Assembly (NCBI GenBank): GCA_029776255.1
Contig: JAKOTN010000023.1
Location: 60,682-124,681, forward strand
DNA from: Pseudomonadota bacterium
Lineage (GTDB): Bacteria; Pseudomonadota; Gammaproteobacteria; Burkholderiales; Rhodocyclaceae
Reading direction: 5' to 3'
DNA length: 64,000 nt
In this document: one piece after another, positions 34,253 through 42,756 of the stretch
Layout of the letters: each line of letters begins with the position of its first letter
Position numbering within the stretch: position 1 is the first letter of the stretch
Made by a program: the position numbers and the translations under genes
Notes under the pieces: generated by a model
What the model was told of the DNA's origin: nothing
The model's database searches: none
What the model saw: the letters and a program-made list of their open reading frames with translations, nothing else

Positions 34253-35794
34253 ATGACTACTCGTGGAATTATTGCGGCCTCGGAGTCGCACTCAGCCGCC
34301 GCCGGCGCGCGCCTGCTGCGCCTAGGCGGCAATGCGATCGATGCCATTGTCGCCGCCAAATTCGCCGCCACCGTCACCGAATGGCCGCTGACCTCGCTGG
34401 GCGGCGGCGGTGTTTGCCTCTGGGGGAGTGCCCGGGAGGGTTATCGGGTGCTTGATTTTTTTGGTGAGGCGCCAGGACGCGGTCTCGACAAACAGCCGGC
34501 GCTCGACTTCGCGCCGGTGACCGTCGATTTTGGCCAGACCACGCAAGTCTTCCACGTTGGTAAAGCGGCGACGGCGATTCCCGGCGAACTGGTCGGCTTG
34601 ATCGAACTGCACCGTCTGGCCGGTCGTTTGCCGTTGCGCGACGTTGTCGCGCCGGCGGCAGGCTGGGCGCGTGACGGGTTTTTGGTCAGTCGGCAGATCG
34701 CGATGATGGCCGCGCTGATCGCGCCGATTCTTGCCTGGTCGCCGTCGGTGTCGCGGCTATTCGTTGCTGGCGAGCGGCTGACCAATCCCGCGCTGGGCGA
34801 TTTCCTGCACGCACTGGGCGGTGTCCACCCGGAACGACAGGTGGCGCGATATTGGGCGTCGCTGGCCGACCAATTCGGGCCAACGCATGGCGGTTTGATC
34901 ACCGTGCAGGATTGCGCCGCCTATGCGCCGGTTCTGCGTGAGCCGCTGCGCGTCCCTTTCGGAGCGTACTCCGTGCTGACCAATCCGCCTCCTTCCGCCG
35001 GCGGCGGGCTGATTGGCATCGGCTTGCGTGTCGCCGAGAATCTGGCGTTTGGCCGGGACGCATTTCAATCGCCGGCACACCAGATGGCGGTGGCGACGAT
35101 TCTGGCCACGGTGTCGGACTTCCGCCAGGCGGGGTACGACGAGCGCTTGCACGGCGATCCCGAATCGATTCGTGCCTTGGTCGCCGGTACCGACCGGCCG
35201 GGATTTCTCGCGCCGGGAAAAGCGCCGCGAGAGGAGAATGCGCTCGGGTCGACGACGCACATTTCGGTGATCGACGCCGAGGGCATGGCGGCATCGATGA
35301 CCACTAGCAACGGCGAAGGTTGCGGCCATGCCCTGCCGGATCTCGGCATTCATCTCAACAACTTCCTCGGCGAGGACGACATCAACCCGGCGGGTTTTCA
35401 CCGGCTGTCGCCAGGCACGCGGATGAGCACCATGATGTCGCCGACGCTCGTTCTCGACGGCGACCGCCCGTGCCTTGCGCTCGGTAGCGGCGGTTCGAAT
35501 CGGATACGCAGCGCCATCCTGCAGGCACTGCTGAATTTGCTGAGCTACCACCGCCCACTCGACGAAGCCATCAACGCGCCGCGCTTGCACGTCGAGGGTC
35601 GCAAGCTGTGGTTCGAAAGCGATGGACTTGGTCCCGGAACAGCCGACCGTTTGCAGCAGGCGTGGCCGGACGCTACCCGTTTTGACGTCAACAGCATGTT
35701 CTTCGGCGGTGTCAACGCGGTGGCCCATTTCGAGGGCGGCTATCGGGGTGCTGGCGACCGTCGGCGTGGTGGCGTGGTGGTGGTCGCCGATTAG
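34253..35794 (+). CDS. Gamma-glutamyltranspeptidase-family protein
   Basis: A 513-residue Ntn-hydrolase of the GGT family. The precursor processing site is at GSTTHISVIDAEG, where the second Thr would become the nucleophile. TSNGEGCGHALPDLGIHLNN and SPTLVLDGDRPCLALGSGGS are family segments. No signal peptide is seen (MTTRGIIAASESHSAAAGAR), so it is probably cytoplasmic, unlike periplasmic Ggt. The exact gamma-glutamyl substrate is unknown. Confidence 0.88.
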   Translation: MTTRGIIAASESHSAAAGARLLRLGGNAIDAIVAAKFAATVTEWPLTSLGGGGVCLWGSAREGYRVLDFFGEAPGRGLDKQPALDFAPVTVDFGQTTQVFHVGKAATAIPGELVGLIELHRLAGRLPLRDVVAPAAGWARDGFLVSRQIAMMAALIAPILAWSPSVSRLFVAGERLTNPALGDFLHALGGVHPERQVARYWASLADQFGPTHGGLITVQDCAAYAPVLREPLRVPFGAYSVLTNPPPSAGGGLIGIGLRVAENLAFGRDAFQSPAHQMAVATILATVSDFRQAGYDERLHGDPESIRALVAGTDRPGFLAPGKAPREENALGSTTHISVIDAEGMAASMTTSNGEGCGHALPDLGIHLNNFLGEDDINPAGFHRLSPGTRMSTMMSPTLVLDGDRPCLALGSGGSNRIRSAILQALLNLLSYHRPLDEAINAPRLHVEGRKLWFESDGLGPGTADRLQQAWPDATRFDVNSMFFGGVNAVAHFEGGYRGAGDRRRGGVVVVAD

Positions 35795-35817
35795 CGCTTA
35801 CCGCACCCGACGAGTCG

Positions 35818-36102
35818 ATGGACGAATTCGCCTTGTTCTTGATTTCCATCGTTCGTGCCGTGGTCGAAGTGGCGTTGCTGTCGCTGCTTGGACAAGGCGC
35901 GCTGGCCATGCTGACCGGCTCCAGGCGCGCCGAAAATCCGATTTATCGCTTGTTCGAAATCGTGGCCCGGCCGGCAACCGCTCTGGCGCGGCGCTTGCTG
36001 CCGCTCGGGCTTGCCGAACGACGCCTGTCGGCTTGGGCATTTTTCCTGATGTTGACGTTATGGTTGTCGCTCGCTTATTTCAAACACCGGCTCGCCGGCT
36101 GA
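35818..36102 (+). CDS. Small two-TM membrane protein
   Basis: A 94-residue protein with TM helices near residues 5-30 (LFLISIVRAVVEVALLSLLG) and 70-88 (AWAFFLMLTLWLSLAYF) and a basic loop between them. No family was recognised. It starts 23 bases after the GGT-family gene and probably shares its transcript. Confidence 0.7.
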   Translation: MDEFALFLISIVRAVVEVALLSLLGQGALAMLTGSRRAENPIYRLFEIVARPATALARRLLPLGLAERRLSAWAFFLMLTLWLSLAYFKHRLAG

Positions 36103-36182
36103 GCGGGCACGAAACGCTGCCGGCTAAACGGTCGCGTGGCTAAAATGATCGACTGTTCACTCACAAAGGATCGAAACCGACA

Positions 36183-36845
36183 ATGACCCAGGATGAACTG
36201 AAACAGGCCGTCGGCCGCGCCGCCATTTCCTATGTTGTCGACGGTGAAATCGTCGGCGTTGGCACCGGTTCGACGGCGAATTGCTTCATCGACGCGCTGG
36301 CGGCGATCAAGGAGCGCATTCCTGGCGCGGTAGCCAGTTCGGAAGCGACGCGCCAGCGTCTGGAAAGCCATGGGATCACGGTTTTCGATCTCAACGAGGT
36401 CGAAACCTTGTCGGTATATGTCGATGGCGCCGACGAGATCAACGCCGCGATGCAGATGATCAAGGGCGGCGGCGGAGCGCTGACGCGTGAAAAAATCGTC
36501 GCGGCGGTTGCCCGCCAATTCGTCTGTATCGCCGATGCGTCGAAGCTGGTGCCGGTTCTCGGTCACTTTCCGTTGCCGGTCGAAGTGATTCCGATGGCGC
36601 TCGGACACGTGACGCGGGAGTTGACCGCGCTTGGTGGCCAGCCGGTTTTGCGCACCGGCTTCGTTACCGACAACGGCAACCGCATTCTCGATGTGCGCAA
36701 TCTGCGGATTGCCGACGCCGCCGCGTTGGAAACCCGGATCAACCAGATCGTCGGCGTTGTCACCAATGGTCTGTTCGCCCGCCGAGCGGCCGACATCTGC
36801 CTGCTGGGTACGGCGGATGGCGTGCGGACCTTGACCGCGAGTTGA
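36183..36845 (+). CDS. rpiA: Ribose-5-phosphate isomerase A
   Basis: A 220-residue enzyme of the non-oxidative pentose phosphate pathway. [16 protein letters not shown] binds substrate phosphate, [20 protein letters not shown] contains the catalytic Asp, and LTREKIVA follows. The length is standard for RpiA. Confidence 0.96.
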   Translation: MTQDELKQAVGRAAISYVVDGEIVGVGTGSTANCFIDALAAIKERIPGAVASSEATRQRLESHGITVFDLNEVETLSVYVDGADEINAAMQMIKGGGGALTREKIVAAVARQFVCIADASKLVPVLGHFPLPVEVIPMALGHVTRELTALGGQPVLRTGFVTDNGNRILDVRNLRIADAAALETRINQIVGVVTNGLFARRAADICLLGTADGVRTLTAS

Positions 36846-36896
36846 AACGCGCGAACCGCGCCGGCGGAAAGGGGACGAGAGGTCTCTGGGGGCGGC

Positions 36897-37166
36897 TCAG
36901 GCCGGCGGCGTGTAGCCTTGTACCCGGTCGGCGCCGCCGCCGAAGAAATGCCGTTCCATTTGTTCGGCGAGATACTTGCGGTGTGTGGCGTCGGCAAGGT
37001 TCAGACGATTCTCGTTGATGATCATGGTCTGGGTGCGGACCCATTGCTGCCAGGCTTCCTTGGAAACGCTCTCGTAAATCCGCTTTCCCAGTTCACCCGG
37101 ATAAGGCGGTAAATCCAGTCCTTCCGCTTCGCGGCCGAGTTTGACGCAATTGACAATTCGTGACAT
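36897..37166 (-). CDS. yggX: YggX-type Fe(II)-trafficking / oxidative damage protection protein
   Basis: An 89-residue protein with the family start [20 protein letters not shown], conserved Cys7, [20 protein letters not shown] and QMERHFFGG. It protects Fe-S enzymes from oxidation. It is the last gene of an apparent rsmE-pap-argA-yggX run, 61 bases after argA. Confidence 0.95.
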   Translation of the reverse strand: MSRIVNCVKLGREAEGLDLPPYPGELGKRIYESVSKEAWQQWVRTQTMIINENRLNLADATHRKYLAEQMERHFFGGGADRVQGYTPPA

Positions 37167-37227
37167 TCAATCGACTCCTAAATGATATCGCGGCGTCTTC
37201 GCCTTCAATGAACGGAAAAACTTCCGG

Positions 37228-38550
37228 TCATTGCAAATCCTTGATCAGCACGCTGGATCGCCGTTGCAGGTTGTAGAGCAAACGCTTTTCGGCGGGTAGT
37301 TCATCGACATCGCGAACGGTGAAGCCACGCTCCTTGAACCACTGCGAGGTCACCGTCGTCAGCACGAACAACCGTTTTATTCCGGCATCGCGCGCTTGCG
37401 CTTCAATGCGCTTCATCAGCAACGCGCCGCATCCCCAGCGGCGATAATGTGGATGGACGGCCAGGCACGCCAACTCGGCCTGCCCGTCGCCATAAGGATA
37501 CAACGCCGCGCAGCCGACAATCACGCCGTCGTGTTCGACCACCGAGAAGCGCGTGATTTCACGTTCCAGCAACTCGCGCGAGCGACGCACCAGCGTACCG
37601 TCTTCTTCGAGCGGCTCGATCAGCGCCACCAAACCGCCGATGTCGTCCGGGCCGGCATCGCGCAACTGCTCCAACGACTCCCGGGTGATGACCGTTCCCA
37701 CGCCATCGCGGGTGAACAACTCGCGCAATAAGGTACCGTCTTCGTCGTAGCCGATCAAATGGACTCGGCCAACGCCCGCGCGACTGGCGCGCGTCGCGCA
37801 GGGCAGGTAGCGTTTCAGATCGGCGGACAGCCACTCGCCGAGAGCGATCAGCCGATCGGCGGCTTCGACGGTCAGTTCCGCCAGCAGCGAGCCATCGATG
37901 TCGGTCGCGCCTTGGCTGTCGGTCAGAAAAATCAGCTTGTCGGCCTGCAAGGCCGTGGCCACCGATTCGGCCACTTCTTCCATGGCCAGATTGAAAATCT
38001 CACCGGTTGGGCTTGAGCCGATGCATGACAACAAAACGATATTCCCGAGCCCGAGTTGGGCGCGGATGCCTTCCGCATCGATTTTTCGCACCTGGCCGGA
38101 GTACTGCAGATCGACGCCGTCGACGACGCCGACCGGTTTTGCGGTGATGAAGTTGCCGCCAACGACCCGGATCGTGCTGTTGGCCATCGGCGTGTCGGCG
38201 AGACCCTGCGACAGCAGCGCCTCGATTTCGACGTAGATGCTGCCGACGGCGTCGATCACACAGTTTATAGCCCGGGCATCGGTCACCCGATAGTTGCCGT
38301 GATACACCGACGGCAGGCCGCGCTCCCGCAATAACTTCTCGATTTGCGGACGCGCGCCATGCACCAGCACCAGCCGCACGCCAAGCGCCGCGAGCAAATT
38401 GACGTCATACGCCAGCGTGCGCGCCAGTTGCCCGGCGATCGCCTTGCCACCGAAAGCGATCAGGAAAGTCTTGCCGCGGAATAGATTGACGTACGGCGCG
38501 ACCGACCGGAACCAGGCAACGAAGTTGGCGGAGCTGAAATCGTCGGACAT
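37228..38550 (-). CDS. argA: Amino-acid N-acetyltransferase (N-acetylglutamate synthase)
   Basis: A 440-residue bifunctional-architecture ArgA: an N-terminal amino-acid-kinase-like domain (FLIAFGGKAIAGQLARTLAY; VLVHGARPQIEKLLRERGLP) and a C-terminal GNAT domain (LACLAVHPHYRRWGCGALLM; FVLTTVTSQWFKERGF). It makes N-acetylglutamate at the start of arginine synthesis. Its ATG overlaps the pap stop (TAATG), so the two are translationally coupled. Confidence 0.95.
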   Translation of the reverse strand: MSDDFSSANFVAWFRSVAPYVNLFRGKTFLIAFGGKAIAGQLARTLAYDVNLLAALGVRLVLVHGARPQIEKLLRERGLPSVYHGNYRVTDARAINCVIDAVGSIYVEIEALLSQGLADTPMANSTIRVVGGNFITAKPVGVVDGVDLQYSGQVRKIDAEGIRAQLGLGNIVLLSCIGSSPTGEIFNLAMEEVAESVATALQADKLIFLTDSQGATDIDGSLLAELTVEAADRLIALGEWLSADLKRYLPCATRASRAGVGRVHLIGYDEDGTLLRELFTRDGVGTVITRESLEQLRDAGPDDIGGLVALIEPLEEDGTLVRRSRELLEREITRFSVVEHDGVIVGCAALYPYGDGQAELACLAVHPHYRRWGCGALLMKRIEAQARDAGIKRLFVLTTVTSQWFKERGFTVRDVDELPAEKRLLYNLQRRSSVLIKDLQ

Positions 38551-40208
38551 TACTCGTTGTGCTTGGATTTTTCGCTGATTTTCTCGAGGGCCTTTTCGCT
38601 GGCCTTCTCGCTCTTCGCTTCCTTGGCCTTGTCGGCTTTTGCTTCGCGCGCCTCCTCGGCCTTGGCGTCCTTCGTCGCTTCCGCCTTGGCGGCTTTCGCC
38701 GACAGCAAGCGCGGATCCTTCATCGCTTCGAGCTTGAGTTCCTTCTCAAGGCGTTCGCAGATCGTGCGCAGCACTTTCACTCGCGCAAAATACTTGTCAT
38801 TGGCCTCGACGATGGTCCATGGCGCCGAGCCTGAACTGGTGCGATCGATCATGTCGCAGACGGCCTCGTGATACGCGTCGGCTTTTTCGCGATTGCGCCA
38901 GTCTTCCTCGGTGATCTTGAAACGCTTGTGTTCGATCTTGCCGCGTTCCTCGAAACGCCGAAGCTGTTCGTCGTCGCTGATTTGCAGCCAGAATTTGATG
39001 ACGATTCCACCGGCGTGATGAATGTCGTGCTCGAAATCGTTGATTTCGGCGTAGGCGCGCAACCAGTCCGCATCGCTACAGAAATGCTCGACGCGTTCGA
39101 CCAGTACACGACCGTACCAGGTCCGGTCGAAGATCGTCACGCGACCGAGGCGTGGCATATGCCGCCAAAAACGCCAGAGGTAAGGCTGCGCTCGTTCTTC
39201 TTGAGTCGGCGCCGCCACCGGAATGATCTGGTATTGGCGGGCGTCCATGGCCGAGCTGATGCGACGGATGGCGCCGCCCTTGCCGGCCGCATCGGAACCC
39301 TCGAAAGCAAGAATCAGCGCCCGCTTGGTGAACTCGGGATGGCGCATCAGTTCGGCCAGACGCCCTTGCCACGCGGCAAGCTCGATCTCGTAGTTCTTTT
39401 TCGGCAAACTTTGCGTCAGGTCGAGCGCGCGCAAAAGATCAAGACGGTCAATGCGTGGTGAAAACGGCGGCGCCACCGGCGAATTCTGGTCGCGGTTGTC
39501 GGCCAGACGGCGCTGCAAGGATTCAAGAATGGTTTTTCCAACGGTCAACGAACGGTACCGGTCGTCGGTGCCTTCGACGATAATCCACGGCGCCCATGGC
39601 GTGTTGGTCGTGCGCATCAGATGCCCGGCCACATCCTGCAATTTGTCGTAAGTTTTCAGGCGGTCCCAAGTCGCTTTGGTCACCCGCCATTTGGTCAGCG
39701 GATTCGCCTCGATCGATTTCAAGCGTTCGCGCTGGGCGTCCTTCGAGAGGTGAATCCAGAATTTGAGCACCAGCGCGCCTTCATTGACCAGCATCGCTTC
39801 GAAGCGATTGAGTTGATCCATGCGCTGATCGAACTCGGAACGCGAAATCTGGTTCTCGATCCGTTCGGCAATCGGCTGCGAGTACCACGAACCGGAGAAA
39901 ATGCCGACCTTGCCTTTCGGAGGCAAGGCTCGCCAGTAGCGCCACATCGACGGCCGCGCGCGCTCTTCGGGAGTCGGCGCATAGAAAGCGTGCGTAGACA
40001 AGTAACGCGGATCCATCCACTCGTAAAGCGTGTTGATGGTTTCCCCTTTGCCGGAACCGTCAACGCCGCTGATCAGAACGACTACTGGGAAAGTGCCGTT
40101 TTCGCGCAAATTGAATTGCGCTTCGAGCAAGGCTGCGCGCAGCTTGGGTTCTTCCGCGCGGAAGGTTTCCTTATCGATTTTATGTCCAAGTTCAGCCGAT
40201 TCAAACAT
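38550..40208 (-). CDS. pap: Polyphosphate:AMP phosphotransferase (two-domain PPK2)
   Basis: A 552-residue protein with two PPK2 domains in tandem. The first has Walker A VLISGVDGSGKGET and a WMDPR segment; the second has LAFEGSDAAGKGGAIRR and IFDRTWYGRVLVERVEHF. This is the class II PPK2 layout that phosphorylates AMP to ADP with polyphosphate. The last 60 or so residues are an Ala/Lys/Glu repeat tail (AKAAKAEATKDAKAEEAREA...) outside both domains. The start overlaps rsmE by 8 bases and the stop overlaps argA. Confidence 0.93.
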   Translation of the reverse strand: MFESAELGHKIDKETFRAEEPKLRAALLEAQFNLRENGTFPVVVLISGVDGSGKGETINTLYEWMDPRYLSTHAFYAPTPEERARPSMWRYWRALPPKGKVGIFSGSWYSQPIAERIENQISRSEFDQRMDQLNRFEAMLVNEGALVLKFWIHLSKDAQRERLKSIEANPLTKWRVTKATWDRLKTYDKLQDVAGHLMRTTNTPWAPWIIVEGTDDRYRSLTVGKTILESLQRRLADNRDQNSPVAPPFSPRIDRLDLLRALDLTQSLPKKNYEIELAAWQGRLAELMRHPEFTKRALILAFEGSDAAGKGGAIRRISSAMDARQYQIIPVAAPTQEERAQPYLWRFWRHMPRLGRVTIFDRTWYGRVLVERVEHFCSDADWLRAYAEINDFEHDIHHAGGIVIKFWLQISDDEQLRRFEERGKIEHKRFKITEEDWRNREKADAYHEAVCDMIDRTSSGSAPWTIVEANDKYFARVKVLRTICERLEKELKLEAMKDPRLLSAKAAKAEATKDAKAEEAREAKADKAKEAKSEKASEKALEKISEKSKHNE

Positions 40209-40962
40209 CAGTAGTCTCCTCCTTCAAATCACCCCAAAAAAACTGGATTGCCGCGAGGGCAGCCAGTCCTGCCGTCTCGGTTCGCAAAATTCGCGGGCCG
40301 AGACGCACCGGCCGAAAACCGGCCAGAGCCGCCTTGCCGATTTCTTCGGGCGCCAAACCACCCTCGGCGCCGATCAGCAATTCAATGCGTCCTTCCGGAG
40401 GCGGTCCGGAAAGGCTCGCCAACGAGTGGTTGGCTGCCGGCGCCAGCATCAGGCGGAGAACGCCGGAATTCGTTGGCCGCGAAAGCCAGCGTTCCAGGCC
40501 TTCCGGAGGGGCAATTTCCGGCAAACGGTTACGACCGCATTGTTCACAGGCGGCGGCGGCAACGCCGCGCCAATGTTCCGTTCGTCTTAGGGCGCGCTCG
40601 TCCGCGAGGCGCACGACGCCACGCCGCGAAATGACCGGAACAATACGCGTCACACCCAGTTCGACGGCCTTCTGTACCGTCAAATCCATTTTCTCGCCGG
40701 CTTGCAATGCTTGTACCAGCGTGATGGCAAGTGGCGACTCACGTTCCACGGCGGACCACGCCAGAACATCGACATTGACGGTCGCTCGCTCGACCGCCAC
40801 TATCCGGGCACTGAATTCCCCGCCTTCGCCATTGAAAAGTAACAGCATGCTACCGTTGCGCAAGCGCAAAACCTTGCTTGCGTGATGCGCGACTCGCTCG
40901 GGCAAGGCGATGCGCGCACCGACTGCCAGCGGCATCGGGCAATGGAAGCGGGGGGCAGTCAC
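40201..40962 (-). CDS. rsmE: 16S rRNA (uracil-1498-N3)-methyltransferase
   Basis: A 253-residue SPOUT methyltransferase: an N-terminal PUA-like domain (VAHHASKVLRLRNGSMLLLF) and a knot domain with ALQAGEKMDLTVQKAVELGV, ELLIGAEGGLAPEEIGKAAL and LGPRILRTETAGLAALAAIQ. It methylates U1498 of 16S rRNA. The GTG start at 40962 aligns with the family N-terminus; ATG 40936 is the alternative. It heads the rsmE-pap-argA run. Confidence 0.94.
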   Translation of the reverse strand: MTAPRFHCPMPLAVGARIALPERVAHHASKVLRLRNGSMLLLFNGEGGEFSARIVAVERATVNVDVLAWSAVERESPLAITLVQALQAGEKMDLTVQKAVELGVTRIVPVISRRGVVRLADERALRRTEHWRGVAAAACEQCGRNRLPEIAPPEGLERWLSRPTNSGVLRLMLAPAANHSLASLSGPPPEGRIELLIGAEGGLAPEEIGKAALAGFRPVRLGPRILRTETAGLAALAAIQFFWGDLKEETTDV

Positions 40963-40968
40963 CGTGCT

Positions 40969-40974
40969 ATTATA
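40969..40974 (-). promoter_or_regulatory. Consensus -10 box just upstream of rsmE start
   Basis: On the minus strand TATAAT stands 6 bases before the GTG of rsmE, so transcription would start at or within a base of the start codon. No good -35 is seen at 16-18 bases. If used, the mRNA would be leaderless for the GTG start or have a short leader for ATG 40936. Confidence 0.4.
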
Positions 40975-41017
40975 AGATCTTTGTTGTTCGGTGGTCGTTT
41001 TTGGAGGTGGGCTGTCG

Positions 41018-41569
41018 ATGGCTCTCAATACACCGGTTTGTGATTTTGGCTGGTCGGCCGTCGATTTCGATCTGGCCGATACGAACGGCGTGCGTCATAC
41101 GCTGGCCTCGTTGCGCGGTCCGCAAGGGCTGCTGTTGATGTTCATCTGCAATCACTGTCCATATGTCAAGGCGATTCTTGACCGGATTTGTCGTGACGCG
41201 CGCGAACTGCAGGCGATCGGCGTCGGCGTCGCGGCGATCATGAGCAACGATCCTGCCGAGTATCCGGAGGATTCTCCAGCGAACATGCGTCGCTTGGCCG
41301 AAGAGCGTGGTTTTTCGTTTCCCTACCTCTTCGACGATACACAAGATGTCGCGCGCCGTTACGGCGCGGTATGCACACCGGATTTTTATGGTTTCAACAA
41401 TAAACTTGAATTGCAATATCGCGGGCGCCTCGACGCTAGCGGGCGATTGCCGGCGGCGCCGGATGCGAAACGTGAACTGGTCGAGGCCATGCGGTTGGTG
41501 GCCGAAACCGGGGAGGGACCGCGCGAGCAAAGCGCCAGCATCGGTTGTTCGATCAAGTGGCGCTCCTGA
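41018..41569 (+). CDS. Thioredoxin-fold peroxiredoxin-like (AhpC/TSA family) protein
   Basis: A 183-residue protein with a thioredoxin fold: FDLADTNGVRHTLASLRGPQ, LLLMFICNHCPYVKAI, a region with SNDPAEYPEDSP and VCTPDFYGFNNKLELQYRG. The NHCPYVKAI active site is typical of a subgroup that retains the peroxidatic-position Cys but lacks the standard TPVCT motif. ATG 41018 has GGAGG about 10 bases upstream. It is 3 bases from the following gene. Confidence 0.88.
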   Translation: MALNTPVCDFGWSAVDFDLADTNGVRHTLASLRGPQGLLLMFICNHCPYVKAILDRICRDARELQAIGVGVAAIMSNDPAEYPEDSPANMRRLAEERGFSFPYLFDDTQDVARRYGAVCTPDFYGFNNKLELQYRGRLDASGRLPAAPDAKRELVEAMRLVAETGEGPREQSASIGCSIKWRS

Positions 41570-41572
41570 CAC

Positions 41573-42436
41573 GTGAGACGCTACGACGAGAACGCCGACG
41601 CGCCGGTGATCGGGGCGGGCGAGCTAAAGCAAATGCTCGACGCCAGCGTCGCATTGGTTCGCGAGGTCGCCCAGCGTGAGGTCATGCCCCGTTTCCTGCG
41701 CGTCAATCACGATCGGCGCAAGGATGACGGATCGTTGTGTTCGGAGGCCGATCTCGCCGCGCAACAATTCTTGCTGAGTCGGCTATCGGCCATTCGCGAT
41801 TGCCCGATCATTGGCGAGGAAATGACGGTCGCCGCACAGCGGGCCGGCTGGGAGGAAGCCTGTCTGGACGAGCGCGGCGTGTGGTGTATCGACCCGATCG
41901 ACGGCACCACCAATTTCATCAACGGTCTTCCCTATTTCGCGGTGTCCATCGCTTGGTTATGTGCGCGGCGAACACGGCTGGCGGTGACCTACAACCCGTT
42001 CACGGATGAGATGTTTTACGCCCGCGAGGGAAATGGCGCCTACCTCAACGGTCGTCGTTTGCCGCTGCGGCAGGTAACGAACACACTCGGGCGTGCGGTT
42101 GGCGGCGTCGATTTCAAGCGGATTCCGAAACAACTGGCCGACCAGATCGCCGTTTCGCCACCGTTTTATTCGCAGCGCAACTTTGGCAGTTCGACTCTGG
42201 AGTGGTGCAATCTCGCCGCCGGCCGTCTGGATGTTTATCTGCATGGCGGGCAAATGCTTTGGGACTACGCCGCCGGCAGCCTGATTCTGCGCGAGGCCGG
42301 CGGTCAAATGTGCACGCTGGCCAACGACGATTACGACGCGGAGGACGTCTGGCGCCGTTCGGTGATTGCCGCGCTGCATCCGCAGGTCTTCACGCAATGG
42401 CGCGACTGGATTCGCGAAAACTGCCCGTCGATGTAG
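41573..42436 (+). CDS. Inositol-monophosphatase-family phosphatase (histidinol-phosphatase-like)
   Basis: A 287-residue Mg-dependent phosphatase: IIGEEM with the first metal Glu, VWCIDPIDGTTNFINGLP carrying the paired Asp signature, and QMLWDYAAGSLILREAGGQM, the C-terminal WDxAAG motif. Members dephosphorylate inositol phosphates, histidinol phosphate or PAP. A histidinol-phosphatase role is possible given his genes 3-5 kb away, but unproven. GTG 41573 is the likely start; ATG 41633 is an alternative. Confidence 0.88.
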   Translation: MRRYDENADAPVIGAGELKQMLDASVALVREVAQREVMPRFLRVNHDRRKDDGSLCSEADLAAQQFLLSRLSAIRDCPIIGEEMTVAAQRAGWEEACLDERGVWCIDPIDGTTNFINGLPYFAVSIAWLCARRTRLAVTYNPFTDEMFYAREGNGAYLNGRRLPLRQVTNTLGRAVGGVDFKRIPKQLADQIAVSPPFYSQRNFGSSTLEWCNLAAGRLDVYLHGGQMLWDYAAGSLILREAGGQMCTLANDDYDAEDVWRRSVIAALHPQVFTQWRDWIRENCPSM

Positions 42437-42488
42437 CGGTGGCTCGCCCTGGCCGGCTCGCCGGCTACGCGACGAACAATCGACGAAC

Positions 42489-42749
42489 TCAGTTCCCGTC
42501 CCCTCCCCCTCCCTTGTCGGGTCCTTGCTCGATCAATTCACGCATGATGCGCGCCGCCGACCACCACATCAGGCCCGCCCCGGTGGCGACAGCCAGCAGT
42601 GCGTTCGTCGGGCTGTCCGGGAATCCGGCGATCAACAGTGGTTGTCTTTTGACCAGCCACATCGCGCCGCTGGCGAAAACCAGCATGCCGAGAGCGTCCA
42701 GCAACGCGTAAGCCATCAACAGCGGTGTTGCGCGCGGAGGCGTTTTCAT
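42489..42749 (-). CDS. Small membrane protein downstream of metG
   Basis: An 86-residue protein with two TM helices (LLMAYALLDALGMLVFASGA; NALLAVATGAGLMWWSAARI) and a Gly/Asp C-terminal tail. The ATG lies 8 bases after the metG stop, so cotranscription is likely. Family unknown. Confidence 0.7.
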   Translation of the reverse strand: MKTPPRATPLLMAYALLDALGMLVFASGAMWLVKRQPLLIAGFPDSPTNALLAVATGAGLMWWSAARIMRELIEQGPDKGGGGDGN

Positions 42750-42756
42750 CCGCGGG

